This document shows positions 35,663 to 43,658 of a stretch of 64,000 bases of DNA, piece after piece. The notes below the pieces were generated by a model that worked only from the letters and a program-made list of their open reading frames with translations, was not told the DNA's origin and ran no database searches. Numbering within the stretch: the first letter of the stretch is position 1; each line of letters opens with the position of its first letter. Position numbers and translations under genes: made by a program. Origin of the DNA: Clostridium_AT radicumherbarum (GTDB taxonomy: Bacteria > Bacillota > Clostridia > Clostridiales > Clostridiaceae); contig NZ_JBJHZY010000003.1 of NCBI RefSeq assembly GCF_045310525.1, positions 351,096 to 415,095 on the forward strand, read 5' to 3'.

Positions 35663-36058
35663 ATGCTATTTTCTGTTTCATCTCAATTTAATTTATTAAT
35701 TTTTAGTTTGCTTGCAGGTGTAATAACTGGAATTTTATTTGATCTTTATAGGGTCATGAGGGGAATAAATGATCCAAATAAGATTATTACGTTTATTGAA
35801 GATACTCTTTTTTGGATATTTGTAAGCATTATTATTTTTATATTTTTACTCTATATGAGCTACGCATATATGAGGGGCTATGTTTATATCTCTATCGCAG
35901 TTGGAATAATTATTTATATGAGCTTTATAAGTAAATATTTCATTAAGCTTCTATATAGAGTTGTTAATAGAATTACAAAAATCATTAGGATAAGTTTTAT
36001 TTTATTGCTATACCCCTTTAATTTACTCATTTATAAACTTAAAAGAAAAAATAAATAA
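35663..36058 (+). CDS. yabQ: Sporulation membrane protein YabQ
   Basis: 131 residues with three to four membrane segments (about 8-25, 43-64, 70-90, 105-122). The pattern LLAGVITGILFDLYRVMRG is typical of YabQ, which is needed for spore cortex in B. subtilis. Ribosome-binding site AGAGG is short. It is coupled to yabP. Confidence 0.88.
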   Translation: MLFSVSSQFNLLIFSLLAGVITGILFDLYRVMRGINDPNKIITFIEDTLFWIFVSIIIFIFLLYMSYAYMRGYVYISIAVGIIIYMSFISKYFIKLLYRVVNRITKIIRISFILLLYPFNLLIYKLKRKNK

Positions 36059-36161
36059 AAAATACTTATAAAAAATCTTGAACAAAATCACATTACACTT
36101 TAAAATAGATTTGAGAGGATAAGAGTATTGCCTCAAATGCTGTTTAAAAGGGGAAAAACAC

Positions 36162-36437
36162 ATGAGGAAGAAAAATAAATTTAGCTTTAAGAAAGTAGTA
36201 ATATTTATAGCTATAATATATGTTGGATACATTGTGATAAGTACTCAAATATCAATGAATAAAATTAAGGCAGAAATAAATGTTAAACAGCAGGAGCTTG
36301 AAACAGTTAAAGAAAAAAATCAGAAATTACAGGATGAGGTTAATATGACAAAAACCGATGCATATTATGAGAAGCTGGCTAGAGAAAGACTAGGGCTAGT
36401 TAAGCAAGGCGAGGCTCCTGTAACTGAAAAAAAATAA
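36162..36437 (+). CDS. divIC: Septum formation initiator DivIC/FtsB-like
   Basis: 91 residues: a short basic cytosolic N-terminus, one membrane segment (about 10-28), a coiled coil (about 30-62, ISMNKIKAEINVKQQELETVKEKNQ) and a short extracellular tail with AYYEKLARERLGLVKQGE, the family signature. DivIC works with DivIB and FtsL in the divisome. Position between yabQ and the S1-domain gene matches B. subtilis. Confidence 0.9.
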   Translation: MRKKNKFSFKKVVIFIAIIYVGYIVISTQISMNKIKAEINVKQQELETVKEKNQKLQDEVNMTKTDAYYEKLARERLGLVKQGEAPVTEKK

Positions 36438-36497
36438 AGTGGTTACAATAATATTTAACATATATATTTTTTATTTTTAAGGAGGAGTCTTATTAAT

Positions 36498-36908
36498 ATG
36501 ACCTTACAAACAGGAAGTATTCTAGAAGGTACAGTGGTTAACATTACCAATTTTGGAGCATTTGTAGAAGTGGATGGGAAAACAGGATTAGTGCATATAT
36601 CTGAAGTGTCAGATACCTTTGTAAAAAATATTAGAGATTATTTAAAAGAAAAGGATAAAGTAAAGGTAAAGGTAATTTCAGTAGATGACAATGGTAAGAT
36701 CAGCTTATCAATAAAACAGGCAACCCCTCCAAAAAAATCAGTAAGGCCTGCAGACATTGATTGGAATCAGGAAAAGGGAAAGGTAAATACTGCATCCTTC
36801 GAAGATAGACTTTCAAAGTTTTTAAAGGAAAGTGAAGAAAAGGTACAAGAACTTAAAAAGCATCAAGATTCTAGAAATCGTGGTTATAAAAGAAGTTCAA
36901 ATTATTAA
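36498..36908 (+). CDS. S1-domain RNA-binding protein (YabR type)
   Basis: 136 residues. An S1 domain covers residues 5-75 (GSILEGTVVNITNFGAFVEVDGKTGLVHISEVS, with KVKVKVISVDDNGKISLSIKQA), followed by a basic, probably flexible tail. Family members bind RNA or the ribosome; the exact role is not known. SD GGAGGAG precedes ATG 36498. A hairpin terminator ends this long gene run just before the tRNA cluster. Confidence 0.9.
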   Translation: MTLQTGSILEGTVVNITNFGAFVEVDGKTGLVHISEVSDTFVKNIRDYLKEKDKVKVKVISVDDNGKISLSIKQATPPKKSVRPADIDWNQEKGKVNTASFEDRLSKFLKESEEKVQELKKHQDSRNRGYKRSSNY

Positions 36909-36915
36909 AATAGTT

Positions 36916-36940
36916 AGGGACTGTATTTTCAGTCTCTTTT
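36916..36940 (+). terminator. Terminator of the S1-domain protein gene
   Basis: AGGGACTG-TATTTT-CAGTCTCTTTT. Confidence 0.7.
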
Positions 36941-37049
36941 ATATTGGTAAGCAATAAAAGGTTCTTACTTGAATATGCTGAAGCAGTGATAACAACATTA
37001 GCTTTTTATAAATCAATAATAAGAAAATAGGAAAAAATAAAATTAGGTA

Positions 37050-37078
37050 TTGACGGATTAAACTATATCGTGTAGAAT
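37050..37078 (+). promoter_or_regulatory. SigA promoter of the tRNA cluster
   Basis: TTGACG (37050-37055), 17-nt spacer, TAGAAT (37073-37078), 25 nt before the first tRNA. Confidence 0.7.
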
Positions 37079-37102
37079 AGTCTATGTCGCCAAGATAAAG
37101 TT

Positions 37103-37191
37103 GCTGGAGTGGCGGAACTGGCAGACGCACAGGACTTAAAATCCTGCGGTGGTTAAACACCGTACCGGTTCGATTCCGGTCTTCAGCACCA
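37103..37191 (+). tRNA. tRNA-Leu(UAA), copy 1
   Basis: 89 nt including encoded CCA. The acceptor stem GCTGGAG pairs with CTTCAGC; a long variable arm (class II) is present; anticodon loop CTTAAAA gives TAA at 37137-37139. Confidence 0.95.
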
Positions 37192-37196
37192 AATAA

Positions 37197-37272
37197 CGCG
37201 GGGTGGAGCAGTTGGCAGCTCGTCGGGCTCATAACCCGAAGGTCGCAGGTTCAAGTCCTGCCTCCGCAACCA
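37197..37272 (+). tRNA. Initiator tRNA-fMet(CAU), copy 1
   Basis: Anticodon CAT at 37230-37232. Initiator hallmarks: unpaired C1-A72 at the acceptor end and three G-C pairs (GGG/CCC) next to the anticodon loop. CCA is encoded. Confidence 0.93.
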
Positions 37273-37287
37273 ATAATTTAATAATAA

Positions 37288-37364
37288 GGCGGAATAGCTC
37301 AGCTGGCTAGAGCATTCGGTTCATACCCGAAGTGTCGTAGGTTCAAGTCCTATTTCCGCTACCA
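37288..37364 (+). tRNA. tRNA-Met(CAU) elongator, copy 1
   Basis: 77 nt, acceptor GGCGGAA / TTCCGCT, anticodon CAT at 37322-37324, CCA encoded. An Ile tRNA with lysidine at the CAT anticodon cannot be ruled out by eye; elongator Met is preferred. Confidence 0.85.
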
Positions 37365-37371
37365 TATTTAT

Positions 37372-37460
37372 GCTGGAGTGGCGGAACTGGCAGACGCACA
37401 GGACTTAAAATCCTGCGGTGGTTAAACACCGTACCGGTTCGATTCCGGTCTTCAGCACCA
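37372..37460 (+). tRNA. tRNA-Leu(UAA), copy 2
   Basis: Identical to the copy at 37103, exactly 269 nt downstream. Confidence 0.95.
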
Positions 37461-37465
37461 AATAA

Positions 37466-37541
37466 CGCGGGGTGGAGCAGTTGGCAGCTCGTCGGGCTCA
37501 TAACCCGAAGGTCGCAGGTTCAAGTCCTGCCTCCGCAACCA
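37466..37541 (+). tRNA. Initiator tRNA-fMet(CAU), copy 2
   Basis: Identical to the copy at 37197, offset 269 nt; same initiator hallmarks. Confidence 0.93.
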
Positions 37542-37556
37542 AAAATATAATAATAT

Positions 37557-37633
37557 GGCGGAATAGCTCAGTTGGCTAGAGCATTCGGTTCATACCCGAA
37601 GTGTCGTAGGTTCAAGTCCTATTTCCGCTACCA
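37557..37633 (+). tRNA. tRNA-Met(CAU) elongator, copy 2
   Basis: Offset 269 nt from the first copy with one C-to-T difference in the D-loop region (GTTGG instead of GCTGG). Confidence 0.85.
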
Positions 37634-37637
37634 AAAG

Positions 37638-37668
37638 AATCCCTGCAAGTTATCTTGCAGGGATTTGT
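37638..37668. terminator. Terminator between the tRNA cluster and spoIIP
   Basis: AATCCCTGCAAG / CTTGCAGGGATT, 12 bp with TTAT loop; it serves both the tRNAs and the convergent spoIIP gene. Confidence 0.75.
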
Positions 37669-37678
37669 TGTTATTATT

Positions 37679-38788
37679 TTAATGTTTTCCATTTATATAT
37701 TCGGCAATAATTCTTGCGATATAATAACCTGTGGTTTTGGCTTCATCTAATGTATTAATTTCATTACCAACTTCAAGTAAGGTTGCATTGGCACTTTTAT
37801 TTTGATTGAAATAGGCATGAATGTAGTAGACACCATTGTCATTTGGGCTCCCCATTCGAACAAGTCCTGGAAACAGACCTTGTGATATATTTATAAGTTT
37901 TCTAGTCATAGAAAGATTTTGCTGATAATTTTTATTAGCAGTGCCAACTACAAATTCTATCTTGGCCAAGCTTTTATTATTTAGTGTAACTGATACAGGT
38001 TTTGGATTACTTACTATAGAAGCATCTCTATGTAGATCTATTATTAATTTAAAATCCTTATACTTGCTTAAATACTTATTTACTGTTTCGCCTGATCTAG
38101 CATAGGCTTCATTATAAACAGCCACATTATGTATGGTTTTGTCATGAATGGTTGCAATACCGTAATTATTTTGAAGCTCATTTTGAATTATATCGCCTAC
38201 TGCCACTACACTTTTAGTTGGGTCCAAATTATCTTGACTGCTGGGCTTAAAACTTTCAGTGGTGTGAGTATGATATATGAATACTTCTGGTTTAGATGAA
38301 TCTAGTGGTGTTTTTAAGTTAGGGTTATAAATCTCTGAAACAGCTGTAGCTCCAGGATTTAAATTATTTTCTGAGCTATCTTTACTATCGTTTTGGCTTA
38401 TTTTGATAATATTGTTTTCATTTAATTTAAAGGGATTAATAATTATGGAATTATTGCTTTCTTGAACTGCAACTGTATTATCTACAACCTTTATTAAAGA
38501 AAACTCTCTTGCGACTACTGATAAGGGACTATTAATATCCAGGCCTGCTTTTTCAAGAAGCATTTCCTTTAGAGAATAGTTAAGCTGAGCATTTTCGTCA
38601 GTGCTGCTTACAAGAGATTTTACTAATGGCATAGTGAAATTTAATATGTTTATATAAAGTGGATTGCTGCTTTGAATATTCTCTTCACCAGTTGTAGCCT
38701 TTGAGTCAATAGGCATAGATAAAATTAAAAACAGTGACAAAGCAAATGAAGCACATATATTTCCTTTTGTATATTTATTCTTTAACAT
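37679..38788 (-). CDS. spoIIP: Stage II sporulation protein P
   Basis: About 369 residues. An N-terminal membrane anchor (about 12-30) is followed by a variable region, then the SpoIIP hydrolase domain (about 165-365) with IYHTHTTESF, the LIIDLHRDAS motif and LLEVGNE near the C-terminus. SpoIIP is an amidase/endopeptidase working with SpoIID and SpoIIM in septal peptidoglycan thinning during engulfment. ATG 38788 is chosen because GGAGGGG lies 6 nt upstream; an in-frame ATG at 38803 precedes the SD. Facing spoIIE across a 322-nt gap. Confidence 0.92.
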   Translation of the reverse strand: MLKNKYTKGNICASFALSLFLILSMPIDSKATTGEENIQSSNPLYINILNFTMPLVKSLVSSTDENAQLNYSLKEMLLEKAGLDINSPLSVVAREFSLIKVVDNTVAVQESNNSIIINPFKLNENNIIKISQNDSKDSSENNLNPGATAVSEIYNPNLKTPLDSSKPEVFIYHTHTTESFKPSSQDNLDPTKSVVAVGDIIQNELQNNYGIATIHDKTIHNVAVYNEAYARSGETVNKYLSKYKDFKLIIDLHRDASIVSNPKPVSVTLNNKSLAKIEFVVGTANKNYQQNLSMTRKLINISQGLFPGLVRMGSPNDNGVYYIHAYFNQNKSANATLLEVGNEINTLDEAKTTGYYIARIIAEYINGKH

Positions 38789-39110
38789 CTGCATCCCCTC
38801 CATACAAAGAAATATATGATTTTACAAACTCTATTATTCCATTTTTTAACGACATATTTTTGGGTTATGCAGCATAAAATAATAATTTTAAATGTTTGTA
38901 GTTTATAATATAAACAGCTTGTAACCATAAGCTTTTAAGTAATTTGAATTTTATTTTAAGTAAAGCGTATAACTTATAATTATATGGTAGATATTTGAAA
39001 ATATTACACATAAATGTCCTACGAAAATAAAATTAGAATATCAATAAATGACAATTATTTCCACTAGGCTTTGCTATAATTTAGCTAGATTTAGTATGGG
39101 AGATGATTAT
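38789..39110. promoter_or_regulatory. Divergent control region spoIIP / spoIIE
   Basis: AT-rich gap between two divergent sporulation genes. A Spo0A-box-like TGTCGTT occurs on the minus strand (38848-38854; consensus TGTCGAA). No SigE, SigF or SigG promoter fits well by eye. Confidence 0.35.
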
Positions 39111-41495
39111 ATGCAGTTTGGAGTTGACCTATCCACTTATGAAAGAACACTCAAAACTAAAAAGAAAGAAGAAAAAAAGGCCCTAGATGGCAGGCTGATT
39201 TTGAAATTACTGTTTTATTTTATTAGTACTCTTCTTATAAGCAGAGTCCTGTTAATAAATTATATGGCGCCTTTTGGAATTGGATTCTTAATAGCCGTTG
39301 CAATATTTGGAGAAGAGAAGACCACTCTGACCGCAGGTTGCGGGGCTTTATTTGGCTATGTAACTTTAATAAATAGTCTAAATGAAACACCTTCTTATAT
39401 AATGCTTGTAGGACTTATTGTTCTTTCTCAATATATAATTTCTCCTCTAAAAAGAAATAAGAAATTAATAGTATTATTTTCGATGATTTTTATAGAATTT
39501 GCTGCTTATAAATTGCTAATTGTAAAATTAAATCTAAGTGTTGCCGCTATGAATTCAATTCTAGAAACTGCTTGTATATTTTCCTTGTATTTTATTTTAA
39601 ATTATTCAATTGTTTGTATAAAAGATCTAAAGACCAAGCATTTATTTTCTAATGAAGAGATAATAAGTATGGCCCTTACTGCAGCACTTGCAATTTCAGG
39701 CACTTGGGGCATAAGTATTATGGGCATTGCATTAAGAAATGTCCTGGCATTATGCTTTGTGCTTTGTATAAGCTTCATTAAGGGAAGTACAGTAGGTGCA
39801 TCAACTGGAGTGGCAATGGGAGTGGTAGTTGGCATTTCTACTAATAACTTACCTGTATCTATTAGCGTATATGGATTTTGCGGCCTTACAGCTGGTGTAT
39901 TTAAAGATACAGGAAAAATCGCTGTAGGCCTATCTTATATCATTACATATTCATTATTAATTATATATTCAAACATAAACGGACAATTTAAGTTTCTTGA
40001 AGTTTTAATAGCTGCAGCTATTTTCTTAATAATTCCTCAAAAGCTTTATACAAGGCTGGAATTAGAATTGGATTTTGAAAAGAAACATGGAAATATAAGT
40101 GAGAATTATGTGGCTAAGATGAAGGATATATTAGTTAATAGATTAGATAGTTTTTCTGATGTACTTGTTAATATGTCCACCATACTTGAAAATTTAGCAG
40201 AAAATGACAAACTTGTTATGAAAAATAAAAGTTCTGCACTTATAGAAAACTTAGCTGATAGAGTCTGCAGTAACTGCAATATGAATGCAATGTGCTGGAG
40301 AAGAGAGAATTTTATTACCTATAATGCCTTTGGAGAACTTATTCAAAATTTTCAAGAGAATAATAACAAGATTCCATACGAAATAGAAAGAAAATGTGTA
40401 AAAAGAACAGCTCTTTTTAAGAGTACAGAGGAATTAGTAAGGAATTTTATGATTAATGAAATGTATAGAAAAAGATTAAGTGAGGGCAGAGAGCTTTTAG
40501 CTAATCAATTTAATAACATGTCAATTTCAGTTTCAGAAATAATTGAAGACTTTAATGCCAATATAAAAGTGGATATTGATGCTGAAAATAATATTAGAAG
40601 GATTTTAGATAAAAGAAATATAGAATACAATGATGTATTCTGCCTGATTAATAAAAATGGGAGAGCTCTTGTTAAACTTAAAATGCCTGCCTGCGGAGGT
40701 AGACAAAACTGCGTAAAAAACCTGCTGCCGTATATTAATGAAGCTCTACATAAAAATATGTGTATCGCTGATGAAGGCTGTAATATTGATATTAAAGATA
40801 ATAGCTGCGCAGTTACCTATGAAGAAGCACCTAAGTACCATATCGGCTCTTATGCAAGAAGACTTTGCAAGGATGAGGAAAAATACAGCGGTGATAGCTT
40901 TTCCTTCAGTAAGCTTTGTGATGGAACTTATATGACTATTTTAAGTGACGGCATGGGATCTGGACCTCAGGCGGAGCAAGAAAGCAACGCAGCAGTGGAG
41001 CTAATCGAAAAATTTGCTCATACTGGTTTTAACAAAATAACTGCTATTAATACCGTAAACTCAATTATGACCTTAAAATTTTCTGCTGATGAGAAATTTT
41101 CTACAGTGGATTTAAGCAGCATTGATTTATATACTGGAGAAGCAGAATTTATGAAAGTTGGAGCTGTAGCTAGTTTTATAAAGTCTGGAAGCAAAGTTGA
41201 AGTAATAAAATCAAAGACCCTTCCAATGGGAGTCTTAGATAAGGTGGATATTGACATCATAAAGAAAAAGGTTAAAAATGGTGATATTGTTGTAATGCTA
41301 ACTGATGGTGCTCTAGATTATAATAAGGAATCTGCTGGAAAGGTAGATTGGCTTGTTGAGTTCTTGGAAAACACAAGCTGTAATAATCCAAAAGAGCTGG
41401 TAGATAAAATAATTGAAAAAACTTTGGAGCTAAGCGGCAACAAGGTAAAGGATGATATTACAGTTGTAGTTTCTAAGGTTTATGAACTTTACTAA
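39111..41495 (+). CDS. spoIIE: Stage II sporulation protein E (membrane PP2C phosphatase)
   Basis: About 794 residues. The N-terminal third has about ten membrane segments (from RLILKLLFYFISTLLISRVLL on), a central region follows (Cys-rich CSNCNMNAMCW near 403), and the C-terminal PP2C domain has the metal-binding motif ILSDGMGSGPQA, then LSSIDLYTGEAEFMKVGA and VMLTDGALD. SpoIIE dephosphorylates SpoIIAA to activate SigF and helps polar septation. I place the start at ATG 39111, 8 nt after GGGAG; the frame is open upstream to 39048. Two hairpins end the gene. Confidence 0.93.
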   Translation: MQFGVDLSTYERTLKTKKKEEKKALDGRLILKLLFYFISTLLISRVLLINYMAPFGIGFLIAVAIFGEEKTTLTAGCGALFGYVTLINSLNETPSYIMLVGLIVLSQYIISPLKRNKKLIVLFSMIFIEFAAYKLLIVKLNLSVAAMNSILETACIFSLYFILNYSIVCIKDLKTKHLFSNEEIISMALTAALAISGTWGISIMGIALRNVLALCFVLCISFIKGSTVGASTGVAMGVVVGISTNNLPVSISVYGFCGLTAGVFKDTGKIAVGLSYIITYSLLIIYSNINGQFKFLEVLIAAAIFLIIPQKLYTRLELELDFEKKHGNISENYVAKMKDILVNRLDSFSDVLVNMSTILENLAENDKLVMKNKSSALIENLADRVCSNCNMNAMCWRRENFITYNAFGELIQNFQENNNKIPYEIERKCVKRTALFKSTEELVRNFMINEMYRKRLSEGRELLANQFNNMSISVSEIIEDFNANIKVDIDAENNIRRILDKRNIEYNDVFCLINKNGRALVKLKMPACGGRQNCVKNLLPYINEALHKNMCIADEGCNIDIKDNSCAVTYEEAPKYHIGSYARRLCKDEEKYSGDSFSFSKLCDGTYMTILSDGMGSGPQAEQESNAAVELIEKFAHTGFNKITAINTVNSIMTLKFSADEKFSTVDLSSIDLYTGEAEFMKVGAVASFIKSGSKVEVIKSKTLPMGVLDKVDIDIIKKKVKNGDIVVMLTDGALDYNKESAGKVDWLVEFLENTSCNNPKELVDKIIEKTLELSGNKVKDDITVVVSKVYELY

Positions 41496-41567
41496 TGTGC
41501 CATGGGGAGTTTCTCCTGGTACATTAGCCTAAACTGTTGACATTTATACTTTGTTAACAGTTTTTTT
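41494..41567 (+). terminator. Two consecutive terminator hairpins after spoIIE
   Basis: Hairpin 1 pairs AATGTGCC-type sequence (41494 on) with GGTACATT (to 41525). Hairpin 2 pairs AAACTGTT (41531-41538) with AACAGTTTTTTT (41556-41567). Confidence 0.65.
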
Positions 41568-41641
41568 ATGTCCCCTGATTGTACTCTTTTAATTGTGGTA
41601 TAATAGGAGAAAACTAATAAATCTGCGAGGGTGGTTTAATT

Positions 41642-43042
41642 TTGATAGATAAAGTTATAACTACAATAAAAGAAAATAATATGTTAGTCCCTAACGATAA
41701 AGTTATTGTTGCTGTATCTGGGGGGCCGGATTCTATTTGTCTTCTGCACATATTAAATAGGATTAAAGTCAAATATAACTTAACCCTATATGCTGCTCAT
41801 GTAAATCACTGTCTTAGAGGAGAGGAAGCAGATAAGGATGAGGAATATGTTAAAGCTTTTTGTAAAAAGATAGGTATAGCATGCTTTTCTAAAAGGGTAG
41901 ATGTAAATAAGCTTGCTAGGGAAAAAGGCTTGTCTTCTGAGAGTGCTGGAAGAGAGGCAAGGTATGACTTTTTTAATGAGCTTTTTGATAAATTAGGAGC
42001 TGATAAAATAGCACTAGCCCATAATGCAAATGATCAGGCAGAAACTGTTTTGATGAGAATATTAAGAGGCTCAGGAATGGAAGGATTAATTGGAATAAGA
42101 CCAATTAGAGGGAATATATTTGTAAGACCACTAATAAATATTAGAAGAGAAAGTATTGAGAACTACTGCAAAGAAAATTTTTTAGAGCCAAGAATAGATA
42201 AAACAAATTTAGAAAATATTTATGCAAGAAATAAGGTGAGACTTGAATTAATTCCGTATATTATGGATAACTTTAATAGTGATGTTATTTCTGCAATTAA
42301 TAGATTAGCTGATACAATTAGCAAGGATAATGAGTATTTAGAAGAAATTGCACTTGAAAAGTATAAAGGCTATTGTGATGAAAAAGCTCTCAAGGTTATA
42401 ATAAATAGTGAGGCCTTTCTAGAAAAGGAAGCAATTATTACGAGGGTTTTGAGGCTGGCCATAAACCGAGTTAAGGGTAATTTATATAACGTTGAAAAGA
42501 AACACATTTATGATATAATCAATTTGCAAAAGAGTGGAACAGGTAAAAAATTAAATCTTCCTAATGGAATTATAGGATTTAATAATTATGACAATATAGA
42601 ACTTTATTTCGGCAAAATAAAAGATAATGCTGATATAGTTAATAATAATTATCTTATCAAGATAAACGAAACCGTGGATTTACCTGCCTTTGGTATTGAA
42701 GTTTCAACTAGGCTTATTGATAATGATGAAAAAATAAACTTTAAAGAAAATTCATATATAAAATATTTTGATTATGATAAGATAAAAGGGAATATTATTA
42801 TTAGAGCTAGAAAAGACGGAGATAAATTTACACCTTTTGGGATGAAAGGCAGTAAAAAGTTAAAGGATTTTTTTATTGATTTAAAGATACCTCAGGAAGA
42901 AAGAGATAAAATTCCACTTATTTGCTTTGGTGAGACTATTGCCTGGATAGCTCACTACAGAATAAGCGAAAGTTTTAAAATTCATAAAGAAACCAAAAAT
43001 ATTCTTGAAATAAAAATTAAAAAACGGGGGAATAACCAATGA
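41642..43042 (+). CDS. tilS: tRNA(Ile) lysidine synthetase
   Basis: 466 residues. The PP-loop SGGPDS is at 26-31; also HVNHCLRGEEADKDEEYV and the substrate loop RGSGMEGLIGI. The C-terminal TilS domain contains PFGMKGSKKLKDFFIDLKIP. It converts the CAU anticodon of tRNA-Ile2 to lysidine, restoring AUA decoding. The start is TTG 41642, preceded by GAGGGTGG; TATAAT with an upstream TG (41599-41604 region) may be its promoter. Its stop overlaps the hpt start (ATGA), so the genes are translationally coupled. Confidence 0.95.
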   Translation: MIDKVITTIKENNMLVPNDKVIVAVSGGPDSICLLHILNRIKVKYNLTLYAAHVNHCLRGEEADKDEEYVKAFCKKIGIACFSKRVDVNKLAREKGLSSESAGREARYDFFNELFDKLGADKIALAHNANDQAETVLMRILRGSGMEGLIGIRPIRGNIFVRPLINIRRESIENYCKENFLEPRIDKTNLENIYARNKVRLELIPYIMDNFNSDVISAINRLADTISKDNEYLEEIALEKYKGYCDEKALKVIINSEAFLEKEAIITRVLRLAINRVKGNLYNVEKKHIYDIINLQKSGTGKKLNLPNGIIGFNNYDNIELYFGKIKDNADIVNNNYLIKINETVDLPAFGIEVSTRLIDNDEKINFKENSYIKYFDYDKIKGNIIIRARKDGDKFTPFGMKGSKKLKDFFIDLKIPQEERDKIPLICFGETIAWIAHYRISESFKIHKETKNILEIKIKKRGNNQ

Positions 43043-43575
43043 GAGAAGATATTAAGGAAATACTATTAGATGAAGAAGCTTTGGATAAGAAGATTAAGGA
43101 ATTAGGCAGTCTTATAAGCAGTGATTATGCAGGAAAAGACCTAGTGCTTGTAGGTGTTTTAAAAGGTTCTGTTATGTTTATGTCTGATTTAATGAAAGAA
43201 ATTACTATACCTTGTTCTATGGATTTTATGGCCGTTTCTAGCTATGGAAATTCAACAAGCAGTTCTGGCATAGTAAGAATTTTAAAGGACTTAGATTTTG
43301 AAATTGAAGGTAAAGATGTTCTTGTTATAGAGGATATAATAGACAGCGGCATAACTCTTAAATACTTAATGGAATACCTAAGGGCAAGAAAAGCAAACTC
43401 TCTAGAAATCGCATGCCTACTAAATAAACCTGAAAGAAGAAAAGTAGAGATGGATGTTAAATACATAGGATTCAATGTCCCTGATAAATTCTTAATTGGA
43501 TTTGGCTTAGATTATGCAGAAAAATATAGAAATCTTCCTTTTATAGGTGTTTTAAAGGAGGAAATCTATAAATAA
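43039..43575 (+). CDS. hpt: Hypoxanthine phosphoribosyltransferase
   Basis: 178 residues. It salvages hypoxanthine and guanine using PRPP. Motifs: LVGVLKGSVMFMSDLM, MDFMAVSSYG, the PRPP loop VLVIEDIIDSGITLKYL and GFGLDYAEKYRNLP. It overlaps tilS by 4 nt. The tilS-hpt-ftsH order is the same as in B. subtilis, where TilS and HprT also regulate ftsH. Confidence 0.96.
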   Translation: MREDIKEILLDEEALDKKIKELGSLISSDYAGKDLVLVGVLKGSVMFMSDLMKEITIPCSMDFMAVSSYGNSTSSSGIVRILKDLDFEIEGKDVLVIEDIIDSGITLKYLMEYLRARKANSLEIACLLNKPERRKVEMDVKYIGFNVPDKFLIGFGLDYAEKYRNLPFIGVLKEEIYK

Positions 43576-43589
43576 ATAATAATGATTAG

Positions 43590-43618
43590 TTGTAAAGAAA
43601 ATAACCTTATGATACAAT
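43590..43618 (+). promoter_or_regulatory. SigA-type promoter of ftsH
   Basis: TTGTAA, 17-nt spacer, TACAAT, about 40 nt before the ATG. Confidence 0.55.
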
Positions 43619-43658
43619 TTTACAATATAAAGACAAACAGAAAGAGAGGGGGGCCAGT

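Larger units (their letters stand above)
37103..37633 (+). repeat. Tandem duplication of a three-tRNA block (269-bp unit)
   Basis: All three tRNA genes recur at a constant 269-nt offset. The spacer between Leu and fMet is identical in both copies, while the one between fMet and Met has diverged. Confidence 0.9.

Noticed and set aside
36939..37232. Minus-strand open frame across the tRNA genes
   Set aside because: It is antisense to well-formed tRNA genes and has no ribosome-binding site; a chance frame.
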